A model generated the notes under the pieces. That model saw only the letters and a list, made by a program, of their open reading frames with translations, was not told the DNA's origin and made no database searches. The translations under genes and the position numbers were made by a program. 64,000 nucleotides of DNA from Ianthella basta (lineage: Eukaryota; Porifera; Demospongiae; Verongiida; Ianthellidae): positions 2,745,553-2,809,552 of the forward strand of contig OZ025890.1 in the NCBI GenBank assembly GCA_964019415.1. Reading direction: 5' to 3'. Below are positions 11,998-34,587 of this stretch, piece by piece; positions within the stretch are counted from its first letter, which is position 1; each line of letters opens with the position of its first letter.

Positions 11998-12592
11998 CAT
12001 TGTAAACTGTGGTTAAATGAAGCCCTTGTGGTGTGTGATGTAGCATATGAAGTAATGAAGGACTTTGCTCCCAGTTCCTATTGTGATTGAGGGGTTTCTT
12101 TCTGTGGTTCCAATAGTGACCCCACTTGCCCACTGTCCACTGATGCCCTGGTCTTCTTTGTGTGTGTGTGCATGCTATCTTTGAGGCTAACTTCAAGGGT
12201 ACTCAATGAATGCAATTGGATCGACCACACCTTATTCTGTGGTGTGCATTGTATGCATCAAAGCTGATTATGTAATTGGTTTGATGTGTGTGAATGTGTG
12301 CATATGTGAATAACACTGGTGTGATGTGTGGTGGGGTGTCGTTTGAGGCTCTTCATATCAGCATGCGGGCTGAATGTGTTATGTGATACAGTGTATTCCG
12401 ATGTCTGTCAACTGTAGAGGAGTAGGTGACTTTAGGTGCTTTGACACTTTTGAAATTCATTCCTTTGTAACTATACACCTTCTGTTTTGTATTGTGCTGT
12501 CCCTTATGGTAGGGGTGTGCGCTGGTGTTGTTGTGTATCATGTGTTTGCAGGTCCTTATCGTGTGTAGGCCGTGGCTGGGAGATGACAGATC

Positions 12593-23825
<11,233 letters not shown>

Positions 23826-24679
23826 TAATGTACCTGCACATACATCACTAACACTTAATAGGCTATATATGTACATTCATGAATTTCCATTTGAATTTAT
23901 ACGTCTATGTATTGTATACGTAATGAATAGTTTGTCCCTTGCAATTTGAGCACCTCTTGTAGAGTTTTGTTTTTCAGTGTGCTTGTAATATTTATGACAC
24001 TGATTTTATGAGACAAAATATTGTTGCATTTGTAATTAGTGTGCAGCTTTGCACTGTACTATGTACATAAACATTAATTTCTATACAAATTGTTAATTAA
24101 AATTACAGTAGAGACAAATCAGTGGCTACATAAGGTGCAAGACAAGGGGTTAGGGGTTAAGCTGAGAGTTCAGAGGTGCATGGGTCAGGATCAATAAGAG
24201 GGTCCTGGGATCTGTGTACTTTGTGTATACCCTTAATAATTTGTATTATATGTAAGTAATAATTAAAAATTCGTATTATAATTATACAATTATGCAAATT
24301 CACACTTCTGAGTACCGTAATAGTTATTATATTGTGCATGCAACACTGAGTTTTAAGATGGTGGCTGTTCGTACACCAATAAAATGCACAGCAGCTTACG
24401 GCTCTCCAGCTCCTTCAATCACTCTCCAACCTGCACTCATGCATGCACAGCATGCCACTTGTACACATTATCGAGAGTATACACTTCAACAGTACAATAA
24501 TTCTTACACAAATCAATACAGCAATGTTCAGCAGATATATGTTATAATATAGGTAATGCATGACTACATGTACCAGTTCGCATAAACTAACATATATACC
24601 AATTTCAGCCATAATATATGGTCTACTAGTGTGCCAAAGCCTACCAGCGTTACTACACGCTGTGACTCGTAGTGTTGTG
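23826..24679. other. Convergent intergenic region
   Basis: AT-rich spacer between the 3' ends of the RASA-like gene (+) and the PEWKxKL-repeat gene (-). No further gene seen; both 3' UTRs probably lie here. Confidence 0.7.
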
Positions 24680-27600
24680 TTAGGTCATGGCATTGGGGTT
24701 CTTGGCCATGTACAGCTTCCTCTTCCACTCTGGCATGGACGCAATCCTGCTCAACTTCTCCTGCCTCTCTGCCTGTTGCTCCCTCTCAGCTTCTTCCACT
24801 ACTGCTCTCTCTGCTTCTTTCTTCTTAATCAGTTTTACCTTCCACTCTGGGACGCCAAGAAACCTTGTCACTTCATCCTTTTTGGCCTGTTTCTGTGCTC
24901 GTACCTCTGCTGTGGCCCTAAGTCGTTTCTGGTAGAGCAGCTTCTGTTTCCACTCTGGCAGGTCCTCATCTTCATCATCTAGAGTAATGGGCTGAGGAGG
25001 AGGCAGGTCTGAGAGCCTACGGTGCATTGGGGCATCGAAATCTTCACCACCACTGTCAGGGAAGGGCTCAGGCTGCGCATTGCTTTGTCTGTCTTCCCTA
25101 TCCACATCATCCACCTGTCTTGTTGTACTGCTTCTTCTATCATTTCTACCATCTCTCTCAAAGTCACCATCTTGTGATGCTCTCCTCCTCTGCTTATCAC
25201 TCAGGCTGTCCCTTCTGTCAAGATCTTCACTTCTTGGGTCTTGATCCTGATGCAGTGGTTCTCCCTCCTCCCCAATGGGCTGCATTGACTCTTCATGCTT
25301 ACTCGATCTTCTGGAACCCTTACTTTGGCTCATCACATTCTGCTTTGCTTCAATCTCACGAACAAAAGGACTTTTCGATTGCTGCTTTTCTTCCTCTCTC
25401 ATGCGTTGCCTGTCCTTTTCGATGCCTTCTTGGTCAACCTTCTTCAGCTCCTTGTGACTACGAATCTGGTGCAACAGCTCGTCCCGGTCTGCCTGGACAG
25501 CTTCGCTTGGCATACCACCTCTAGCAGAGTGCTTCTTTTGGTTACCTTGTGCAAGAGGAGGTGGAGAGGGTGGTGGACCAGCGACAGGTGGGGGAGGTGG
25601 GGGAGGTGGAGGAAGTGGTTGCAGTGGAGCAGGATCATAAATGGATCTGCTCTCCCTTTGTGGGCTTGCTGGAAGGTTAACAAAAAAGCTAGCAGAATTC
25701 ATGTGCATGCTAGTCTTTTTGGAACGTTGCGGTGGCAGAACATTCTGTTCTTGTGAAATATCAATATTAATCACAGTTGGGGCATCTTCATTCTGGTTGG
25801 GCTGTGGATCACTCCTCCCTTTGCTGTGGGTGTCGGGTTGGTCCCTTTCCTCCAGCAACAAGAGCTCTTCCTCTTGTCCAGTTGCAGAAGCCTTTCTAGG
25901 CTGATGTTGCTGCCGGGATTGAGGAGGCTGAGGAGGTGGTTCAGGTGGTAGGCTAAGAAGGTCTTCCAAGGCTTTAAAGCTGGAGTCAGGCTTGGGTTCC
26001 ACAAGACCTGTTTGAACAGCCAAGCTGTGTAATAGATTGTCTCCCCCCAAGGGTACATCTTCAACAGGTGGAGCTGGCTGGATTGCTGAATCGCCCATGA
26101 TCAGCTGACTGAGAACGTCAATGGTGGCATTGGTGGAGGAATCCACCACAGCCTCTTTCCGTTGCTCTCTTGTGTGCCTTTTTGGAACTTCTTTCTGCTT
26201 CCTCTCCTTCCCCTTTTGCTGATGGGAAGGAGCACCATCACTTTCACTTTCACTCTCACTCTTACGGCTCTTTCTTCTATGCATACTCTTCTTCACCTTT
26301 GAGTGCCTATCACCGCCACCATCACCACTCTGTCTTCTATCTCTACTCCTCTGTGGCTGCTCCTGCTCCTCCTCGCTGTCAGACCTCCTCCTGTATTCCT
26401 TTGGCTTCACTTTTCCTGCACTGCGTATTGGAGGAGGGGAGTCTTCCTTCTTGTCCTTCCCTGTCCAGCGACTCAAAACTGACTTCCTGGGCACTGGCTT
26501 GGCGTCTTCTTGATCGTCATTGTCATCTTTCTCTTTGTCAAACAAACGAGCTGCATTGCTGACTAGCCTTCGACGTGGTGCTTCCTGCCTTTGTGGCTCC
26601 ACCTTCTGGCCACCTTGAAACATAGCAAGCCTCTCAGCCATCCCACTGCTAATCTGACCAGATGGTTTCAGTTTGCCCTCTGCTCTGGGTTGAAAATCAT
26701 GTTGTGTGGTTCCCTTGACAATGTTAGAATCTTGAACAGGCTTCCATTCTGAAAGGCTTGGTTTTGGGACTCCTCTAAGAGGTGGAGCCTTTTGGTCAGG
26801 CTCAGCTTTAGGAGGGCCAGCAGGAGGTGGCTGGGAGCTACCTTTGCCAGCCCCAAAGCTGATCCTTGTATCACTCACTTGGGAGGTCAACTTTGTAGCT
26901 TGTGGAGTCTTTTGCACAGCCACTTTCTTCTCAGATTTCTTGATGAGCTTCAGAACTGCAGTGTTCTCTTCTTCTGAAGAATCTTCATCTGTCTCTTCAA
27001 CTTCAACCACTTGTGGCTTGGCTAGCATAACAAGAGCAGAGGTGAGGAAGGCAACAGCAGTAATACACAGTGCTGCCAAGTCCATACGTACACTACAGTT
27101 GGATGTACAATGAATGAGAGATGAGGAAATGAACCACTGTCTATAGATAGGAGTATATTGATGATCAAAGCTTCCAACCTAGCCTCATTGAATATCCATT
27201 GTGGTGGAAGTACTAATACTATGTACCATGGTACTAAGCCAAGCTAAGTGTTGCCTGTTCTCAAAGAACAACCCCTCATGTATGCCATATATCCTGTCTT
27301 TCAAGAGCAATTACAAGTACAGTCATCACAATGGAGAGGGGGTGTGTAGACAGACAGACACACATACACATGCACGCACACATGCACACACACACACACA
27401 CACACACGCGCATGCGTTCTAACATGCATGCACTGAGGTTGCCATAAAACAGATAAGGAACTTGCTGTCATAGCTACTGTGACTGACCATAGGGTGGCTG
27501 CATGGGCATCCAGTGGAACCACCTGTTACGGTACTGGATACCTTGTGCAAGGTACTTACTGTTGAGACTGCTACGGGCCCACCTAACACCACCTGCCTTC

Positions 27601-28281
27601 TCTAACTGCAATACTCACGAGTGCATACGTACCTGGTTGGAAGTTTGGATCCAATGCCTGAAGGTAGAGCTCGCGATCATCCTCATCCACCAACATAGAA
27701 GCTCCTTTCCTGAAGCATTCCCTAAGCAAGGAAAGCAAAATAGGCAGTAATCATATAATAGCACAACTTTTGTGGCCCCATAGTTCAGACAATCTATCTC
27801 TTGTGGCTTGGTCTCAACAGAAATCTGTACAAGTGAAAGTTAGGGAACCAGAGAATCAGGGGATGGCCCCATAGTTCAGATAATCTATGAGCACAGACTG
27901 CACAAGCACTACATATGACAACACCATGGTTCCAAATTGTCATAGCTTAAAGAAAATCATACTCCTGAGGTTTGCACCCTGTAAACATGTTGTTGACAGC
28001 TAAACCAAGGCATGTCCTAGACTTTGCTGAGGAGCTTTACAAGAAGGTAGACATGTTATGGTAGATGCATGCATTTACAGTTACTATCAGTTGCAGCAAG
28101 TGCGGCTATCATTTATCAAGATTGGAATCTTCTCATTCATGAGTGTACTCCGTCACCTGTCTCCTCTGAAGATGATCTTTGTCTTCCGAGCAAAACCAAC
28201 CACATCCAGCAGCCTCCGCTGATAGGCCAGCCATTCCCGACGCAACTGTCGATATTCAATCACACTAATGGCAGACTCCAC
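24680..28281 (-). CDS. Proline-rich PEWKxKL-repeat protein, probably cytoskeletal (5' end missing)
   Basis: Three exons are supported: 28281-28157, 27721-27633 and terminal 27021-24680; phases fit at both junctions (about 852 codons in total). The amino part (VESAISVIEYRQLRREWLAY...) is not recognised. The large last exon is charged and low-complexity: Ser/Arg/Asp-rich stretches, a poly-Pro run near 25570-25620, and at the C terminus three spaced motifs DLPEWKQKLL, VPEWKVKLIK and MPEWKRKLYM, each followed by basic heptad-like sequence. Similar W-K-x-x-L motifs occur in actin-associated proteins of the phostensin/taperin type, and poly-Pro can bind profilin or SH3/WW domains, so an actin-related role is a guess. 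An apparent membrane segment just upstream of 27021 is the translated polypyrimidine tract of the intron (ending atgctag). The first exon(s) were not found; they should lie above 28282. Confidence 0.7.
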
Positions 28282-28406
28282 CTGAGGAGGGATGAGAGGT
28301 TACAAAACTACTGTAAATCAATCCTTGTAATAAGCCATGCACGTTACCCTGTAAGTATCATGTGTCTGACTCTGTCAATTGTGCACAAGTGTGGTAGGGG
28401 TAAACA

Positions 28407-28446
<40 letters not shown>

Positions 28447-28454
28447 GCCACGCG

Positions 28455-28488
<34 letters not shown>

Positions 28489-29428
28489 TGATACATGCAG
28501 TTCTTGTCAAGATATGTACAATACAACAGCGCCAATGGCTGACACAAAGGCAAGTATTATGAGATGGGTAACAATGCATATACGTACCATGACATTATAC
28601 ATATGTATGTATATGTAAATCTTCTACGATCACATTCCCATATACATTGCTGCAAGGTAAGCAAAATTTAGTTTCTCTCGTTGACAGGCACAACTTCTGA
28701 CAGATGTGACACTTGCGCTGTCTTACCCACTGAGTCCCTGGCATCTAGAAAGCATTTGCAAGCATTTAACAATGCTAGTCTATGAGCAATCATTGATGTG
28801 GGTTACGAGACAGATTGAGCCGTGTTACACTGAACTGGAGAAGGAGTTAGTGCTGCTGTGGAATGACTCCTTGAAGCTGGAAGCAGTCCTCATTACTACA
28901 TATGTAGAACCGCAAGACCAAGAGTACATCTGCTTCCGCAATGGGAGTGCAGTTGGCAGCAATGTTCATACAACTGTCTTGGTTCTGTACACACCTACTA
29001 TACATAATTCAGACAGCATTGAAGTTAAGAATGGCTGAAGTGTTATAGTTAGCGCTGGCAGTCCCCAAGAAATGTTGCCATAGGTTTGGATGACTTTGCC
29101 ATGAAAGCAGTCAAATGGTTAAGTCCATCCATGGTCTGTCTCCTCGGCTACATACAGAGGGTTATACCAGGGGTGCGAAGGAAGCACACGGCACTGCCGT
29201 GGCTCAGGGTAGATACACTCTGCCATTAGTCTTGTTCCAAGACTCTTTGGTGGGAGGAGGTTTGTGTTTGCTCTGGAAGGGTATGATAATGAGACTACTC
29301 TGTCGTGGAGCAGAGCGAGCCAATGCACGGGGTGAGACCAGGAGGTCAAAAATGGAATATAGGTTGACATGGTACTGTGCAATCCCAGGACCTTGTCAGA
29401 CCACCCCCCTCCCCCCCCCCAAAAAAAA
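28282..29428. other. Region upstream of the PEWKxKL gene
   Basis: Should contain its missing 5' exon(s) and promoter. It holds a CA repeat (28408-28486). A plus-strand open frame at 28706-29038 has ordinary amino-acid composition and ends in a stop codon, but I recognise nothing in it and cannot tell whether it is an exon or transposon debris. Confidence 0.4.
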
Positions 29429-29718
29429 CAAGTATTTCGAGTTAAAAACTCGTGGGGCTGCCGCCCCAACTCGAAATACTTGCTCCCTTCGGTCGCAGCT
29501 CTGTCACTCACAATAGCTAAACATGACATCGTTTCTTAATACCTCAGTAACCTCAGCACACACACACACACACACACACACCACTATCACCAGACACATG
29601 AGACACACACACACACACGCACACACACACGCACGCACGCACACACACACACACACCACTATCACCAGACACATGAGGCACACACACACACACACACCAC
29701 TATCACCAGACACATGAG

Positions 29719-29802
<84 letters not shown>

Positions 29803-29822
29803 CACACACACACACACACACA

Positions 29823-29910
<88 letters not shown>

Positions 29911-30653
29911 GCACACACACACATGCACAGAGAAATCTCCAGCAAAGACACGACTGCTTGTATCACATGCATTTACAGTGAGTAATTACAGAAACATAAT
30001 GTACCAAGGAACTCACAGTCGCCAGAGTAGCTAGTGGTCTGTGATGGCAAAAGCTACGTACGTTTGCTACAGCGCAGTACGCGTGGGTCAGGTTCTGAAG
30101 AGCATTCAGAAGGGCAACCGTGCGAGTTAAGCTTTTCAACGCTACAAACGGTTGAAGAATGTTAGCGTCTACATATCACGGCGTTCACCAGTTTCTACGT
30201 TGCTCCTGTCATGTGTTCCAGGCGGCGGAGTGAAGTCCTCTGAGGCGGGCGCGGCCATTATCGAAGAAGGCGCGGGGCGAAGTCGATGACCTGTTGGGCG
30301 CTGTCTCGAAGCTGTGTCTTTGTCCGTCGGCCAGAAGTGCTGTAAGAGTCTGTTCCAGGATCAGAGGCGGAAGAAAACGTCCAAAGTTCGCTAAGACGTC
30401 GCTTAGAAGCCGGTTTTCAAAGTCCCTTGGCCTCGCACACGGTCCACTTCCGGCCGAATAAAATGGCCGACAATATAAATTCTCTATACCCAATACTTCG
30501 CCCAATACATTCAATATAAATGTAAGCATTGACGTACAACCGTAGGTTGGCGTATTATATATATATATATATATATATATCCGTAACATGAAGCCATATG
30601 AAAACGTCAATTTGAAAACAATATAGGGGCTGCCTGCGGCAGCCCCTAAAAAT
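29429..30653. repeat. 1.25-kb tandem unit, copy A
   Basis: Starts with a hairpin (CAAGTATTTCGAGTT paired with AACTCGAAATACTTG, 29429-29482, GC-rich loop) and ends with a second palindrome (GGGGCTGCC/GGCAGCCCC, 30628-30649). Between them lie a long CA array (29559-29929), a single-copy-like GC-rich block (30000-30500) with a CCACTTCCGG motif just before AAAATGGCCGAC, and a TA run (30558-30581). Copy B follows with a period of 1249 bp. A minus-strand open frame is partly shared by the copies but its differences are mostly replacements, so it is probably not coding. Confidence 0.85.
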
Positions 30654-30677
30654 AATTGATGATGGTCAGAACTGGAA

Positions 30678-30866
30678 CAAGTATTTCGAGTTAAAAACTC
30701 GTGGGGCTGCCGCCCCAACTCGAAATACTTGCTCCCTTCAGTCGCAGCTGTCACTCACAATAGGTAAACATGACATCGTGTCATACCTCAGTAACCTCAG
30801 CACACACACACACCACTATCACCAGACACATGAGACACACACGCACACACACATGCACACACACAT

Positions 30867-30903
<37 letters not shown>

Positions 30904-31583
30904 ACACACCACATACACACACACACCACACACACACACACACACCACATGCACAGACAAATCTCCAGCAAAGACAGACACATGACTGCTTATAGCACAT
31001 GCATTTACAGTGAGTAATTACATAAACATAATGTACCAAAGAACCCACAGTCGCCAGAGTAGCTAGTGGTCTGTGATGGCAAAAGCTACGTACGTTTGCT
31101 ACAGCGCAGTACGCGTAGGCCAGGTTCGGAAGAGCATTTAGAAGGGCAACCGTGCTAGTTAAGCCTTTCAACGCTAGAAACGGTTGAAGAATGTTAGCGT
31201 GTATATATCACGGCGCTCAGCAGTTTCTACGTTACTCCTGTCATGTGTTCCAGGCGGCGGAGTGAAGTCCTCCGAGGCGGCGCGGCCATTATCGAAGAAG
31301 GCGCGGGGCGAATTCGATGACCTGTTGGGCGCTGTATCGAAGCTGTGCCTTTGCCCGTCAACCAGAAGTGCTGTAGGAGTCTGTTCCAGGATCAGAGGCG
31401 GAAGAGAACGTCCAAAGTTCGCTAAGACGTCGTTTAGAAGCCGGTTTTCAAAGTCCTTTGGCCTCGCACACGGTCCACTTCCGGCCGAATAAAATGGCTG
31501 ACAATATAAATTCCCTATACCCAATACTTCGCCTAATACATTCAATATAAATGTAAGCATTGACGTTCAACCGTAGGTTCGCG

Positions 31584-31625
<42 letters not shown>

Positions 31626-31690
31626 AACATGAAGCCATATGAAAACGTCAATTTGAAAACAATATAGGGGCTGCCTGCGGCAGCCCCTAA
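30678..31690. repeat. 1.25-kb tandem unit, copy B
   Basis: Same order of parts as copy A with about 16 differences over a 300-bp GC-rich block, so the duplication is fairly recent. It has a shorter CA array and a longer TA run (31586-31621). It ends at the same GGGGCTGCC palindrome, 88 bp upstream of the collagen gene's TATA box. Confidence 0.85.
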
Positions 31691-31777
31691 CTAGGAAAGG
31701 CAGTCATCAGTGCCCCTAGCAAAACATGGAGTTAGGGGGTGGGGTTATGAGTGTAAATATGCATGTGCGGTGCAGGC

Positions 31778-31785
31778 TATAAATA
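31778..31785 (+). promoter_or_regulatory. TATA box of the collagen-like gene
   Basis: TATAAATA in a GC-richer context, 72 bases before the ATG at 31850. A start site near 31808-31815 would leave a leader of about 40 nt. Confidence 0.7.
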
Positions 31786-31849
31786 GGAGCAGGCAGGTGG
31801 CAGCAGCCCACACTTCTCTATTGACAAGGTAGATACGTAGGTGTACGCA

Positions 31850-34587
31850 ATGAATGTGAAGTTGGTGTTTGGTCTGGTTCTAGTGGCAGGCACTGCCCTG
31901 CAGTGGTCTGGTGCTGAGGTGGCTGAATTTGATGCCAACAATGTGACCAAGATGGAGTTCACATTTCGCGGGGTGCCAGGACGTGATGGGATGGCAGGAC
32001 AGCCTGGCCCTGTTGGACCACAAGGTACAGTGTGTGTACTGTGGAGCCACTATTCTAGACAGAAAATAAATGTGAGAAATAACAACTAGTATGCCTGATC
32101 CCTTTACATATGATGGTAATTCAGATGGTAATACCTGCTTCTAGGCATCTGTACAACATGATCTGAACAGAAAATGTGCAACTCTCGGCAAGTTCTACGT
32201 AAAGACTACGTACATGTCAAATTTAATCACTTAAATAGATTGAAATGAAGTGAATAGGACGAGCGTAGAACTTGATACATATTCTCCAGTTACTGTACAT
32301 AACATTAACAAGTACCAGCTTATTATATATCACACCAGTATTCACAGCTACATAGTCCACTAGCACCACTAAGTCAACTATAGTAGGCAGTCAACTAATT
32401 CTGTCTACCACGCCTGCAGGCTTGACCGGAGTGGCTGGGCCACAAGGCCCTGAGGGACCCTTTGGGCCCAGGGGGAATGTTGGACCACCAGGTGAGACTT
32501 TGGGTCTCTGTTAACAACATGTGTATACGTACATGTATCAGCATAATACCGTATATTGGTGGTAGTCCCTATACAGTAAATGTAAATAGATCCCGTTGCC
32601 ATGGTAACGTGCGTCTAAACGCTGTTTCTAAACGTCGTAGACACCCGGGTGTTGTTTCGCGCCGTGGTCTATTTCGTCTAGCCGTGTTCTAATTCGACGC
32701 GCGGCGTTCGCGCCTATGCTCTAAATGCCGATTTAGAGCATGGGCGTGGCACGCGCGTCGTTCGCGCTATGCTCTAAATGCCGATTTAGAGCATGGGCGT
32801 GGCACGCGCGTCGTTCGCGCTATGCTCTAAATGCCGATTTAGAGCATGGGCGTGGCACGCGCGGCGTTCGCGCCTATGCTCTAAATAGCGATTTAGAGCA
32901 TGGGCGTGGCTTGGGCCCGTGGTCTAGAGCAGAGAAACTGCAGCTGCAATAACAATAGTAGCTAACTCCACAACATACGATGCACAGTTCGCTCGGCTTA
33001 CTTGCTTCGTCGACAAACAGGGTAACGCAACAATCCGGCATGCCTACGAACCAGAGCCGAGAAAGGATCTGGTTACGAGCTGGGAACAGGCTTAGGACAC
33101 CGCTCTGGGAAACGCTGTGGCTGACGGGGCTGACAGTGAGTAAGCTTACGTTTAGCTTACGCGCCGCATCCACTGCCGACCTTTAGGAACGTCTACTGCG
33201 AGATGACAACCCAATAACCAAACGACGTTCTCTCGGCCGTTGTCAGAAATTTCTAACTACTTCCGGAAGACGCGTGATGACGCAAGTACGAGTAGTTAAA
33301 CTGATTCGCTGCCGCTCCTTGACCAATCGTTGGGATCTATAACACTTAAATGCTGACCAATCGGTGTCTCTGAAGATTTAGACCACTCGGCACTCGGGCG
33401 CTTCGCGCCCTCGTGCCTCGTGCTCTAAATCTCAGAGACACCTCTTGGTCAGCATTTAACTATTACTTACATACGTACAGTATAGCTGTTAGACCATCCA
33501 CCACACTTTCTTATAACACCTGGAGGAGTGCTGATTTGTATTTTATCATTACACAGGACAAACTGGCCGTTTGGGACCTCCTGGACCACAAGGCATCCCT
33601 GGAATTGCAGGAGTCCCCGGCCCCCCTGGCCCTAGGGGCACCACTGGTCCCCCTGGGGTCACCATTCTGAGTGGCAATGCCAGAAACAGCATCAAAACTG
33701 AACTTTTCTATGAAATAAAGGAAGCCGTTGTGTCCGAGCTAGCAGATGAATTGTACAGTGCCCAAAGGCAAGGACTCTCAAGCTCATTTCCAGCAGAAAA
33801 CTGTGAGGAAATACTGAAATATAATCCGAGCAGCTCCAATAAGTGGTATTGGATTCAAAACTCTCGCAACGGTTCTACTCAGTTTGTGTACTGCCATTTT
33901 TCAGGACACAGCCATTGTGGCCGTGGCATATGGATGCGAGTGGGCTACTTTGACATGAAGTCACTTGGATCTAACTGCCCAGCACCTCTACGCAAATTGA
34001 CGGTAAACCACAAGAATTACTGCACCAGAAAAGTCCAAGGGTGTAACTCCATTCATTTTGGATCCCTGGGTAAGAACTACAGTGAAATTTGTGGGCGTGT
34101 TACTGCTTATCACTATGGAAATATGAATGCATTCGCTTCTACATCAACTTCAATAAATGGTGCATATGCTGAAGGTATCCTCATCACCCGTGGGAGTCCC
34201 AGACAGCATGTATGGACGTACACCATTGGTGATAATGCAGCTAACCCCTCAAGTACCTACACCCAGAATGATATTTGTCCATGTGCAAGATCCCGCGCAG
34301 TGCAGCCACCAGCCTTTGTTCGAGGAGACTACTATTGTGACTCCAGCAACAATGGGAATGGGGACACCCTAGGTGGTCACTTCTACCCCAAGCCTCTCTG
34401 GAATGGACAGGGTCCTTCATGTTTTGCTGGGTCTACTTGCTGTAGGAGCCCAGGCCAACCATGGTTTAAGAAGACCTTGTCACAGCCCACTACAGACGAC
34501 ATTGAGCTTCGATGGTGTGCTAATGAAGCACTTACAGCTGAAGCTACAGCTACAGAGCTAGTGGAGATCTTTCTTCGCGTTGCTTAA
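31850..34587 (+). CDS. Secreted short collagen-like protein with sponge/cnidarian Cys-rich C-terminal domain
   Basis: Exons 31850-32024, 32420-32491 and 33557-34587 join in frame to 425 aa. Residues 1-22 form a signal peptide (MNVKLVFGLVLVAGTALQWS). A Gly-X-Y stretch of about 24 triplets follows from about residue 41, each exon break falling inside a Gly codon, as is common in collagen genes. The C-terminal domain (about 150-425) has at least 14 cysteines and the series GIWMRVGYFDM, ICGRVTAYHYG, GSPRQHVWTYTIG, CPCARSR, YYCDS and DDIELRWC; I recall this pattern from a large, poorly characterised family of secreted proteins in sponges and cnidarians. Likely an extracellular-matrix or mucus protein. 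A TATA box lies upstream and AATAAA at 34615, 28 nt after the stop. Intron 2 carries a transposon-like minisatellite. Confidence 0.9.
32690..32920. repeat. CpG-rich minisatellite with palindromic unit (collagen intron 2)
   Basis: Four copies of a roughly 60-bp unit, each containing a palindrome GCTCTAAAT-GCC-GATTTAGAGC and then GGGCGTGGCACGCGCG. CpG content is far above the surrounding intron. Together with the hairpin at 33346-33458 it probably belongs to one inserted element covering about 32590-33460. Confidence 0.85.
33346..33458. repeat. Imperfect hairpin with GCGCTTCGCGCC loop (collagen intron 2)
   Basis: AAATGCTGACCAATCGGTG...ATTTAGA is repeated inverted as TCTAAATCTCAGAGACACC...GTCAGCATTTA around a GGGCGCTTCGCGCCC centre. 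The TCTAAAT ends are shared with the minisatellite unit at 32690-32920. Confidence 0.8.

Larger units (their letters stand above)
8738..12592. other. Gap between ERK5-like and RASA-like genes
   Basis: No supported coding exon. Holds the ERK5-like 3' UTR with AATAAA at 8957, a CpG-rich stretch at about 9030-9480 that could be a promoter or leader of the downstream RasGAP gene (inference), a 15-bp minisatellite (10430-10935), C runs (11226-11239) and a GT/GGGT microsatellite (11872-11997). Long open frames over the minisatellite are products of its periodicity. Confidence 0.6.

Noticed and set aside
27022-27085. N-terminal membrane segment for the PEWKxKL protein (MDLAALCITAVAFLT...)
   Set aside because: It is the pyrimidine-rich end of an intron with a good acceptor (atgctag); the upstream exons join in phase at 27021 instead.
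29558-29925. His-Thr or Val-Cys repeat proteins over CA/TG arrays (also at 13465, 17553, 39348, 57873 and elsewhere)
   Set aside because: Dinucleotide repeats stay open in several frames by composition.
30209-30754. Protein-coding gene on the minus strand of the tandem unit
   Set aside because: The two copies differ at about 16 sites over the shared stretch and most change the amino acid; one copy has an indel. No sign of purifying selection.
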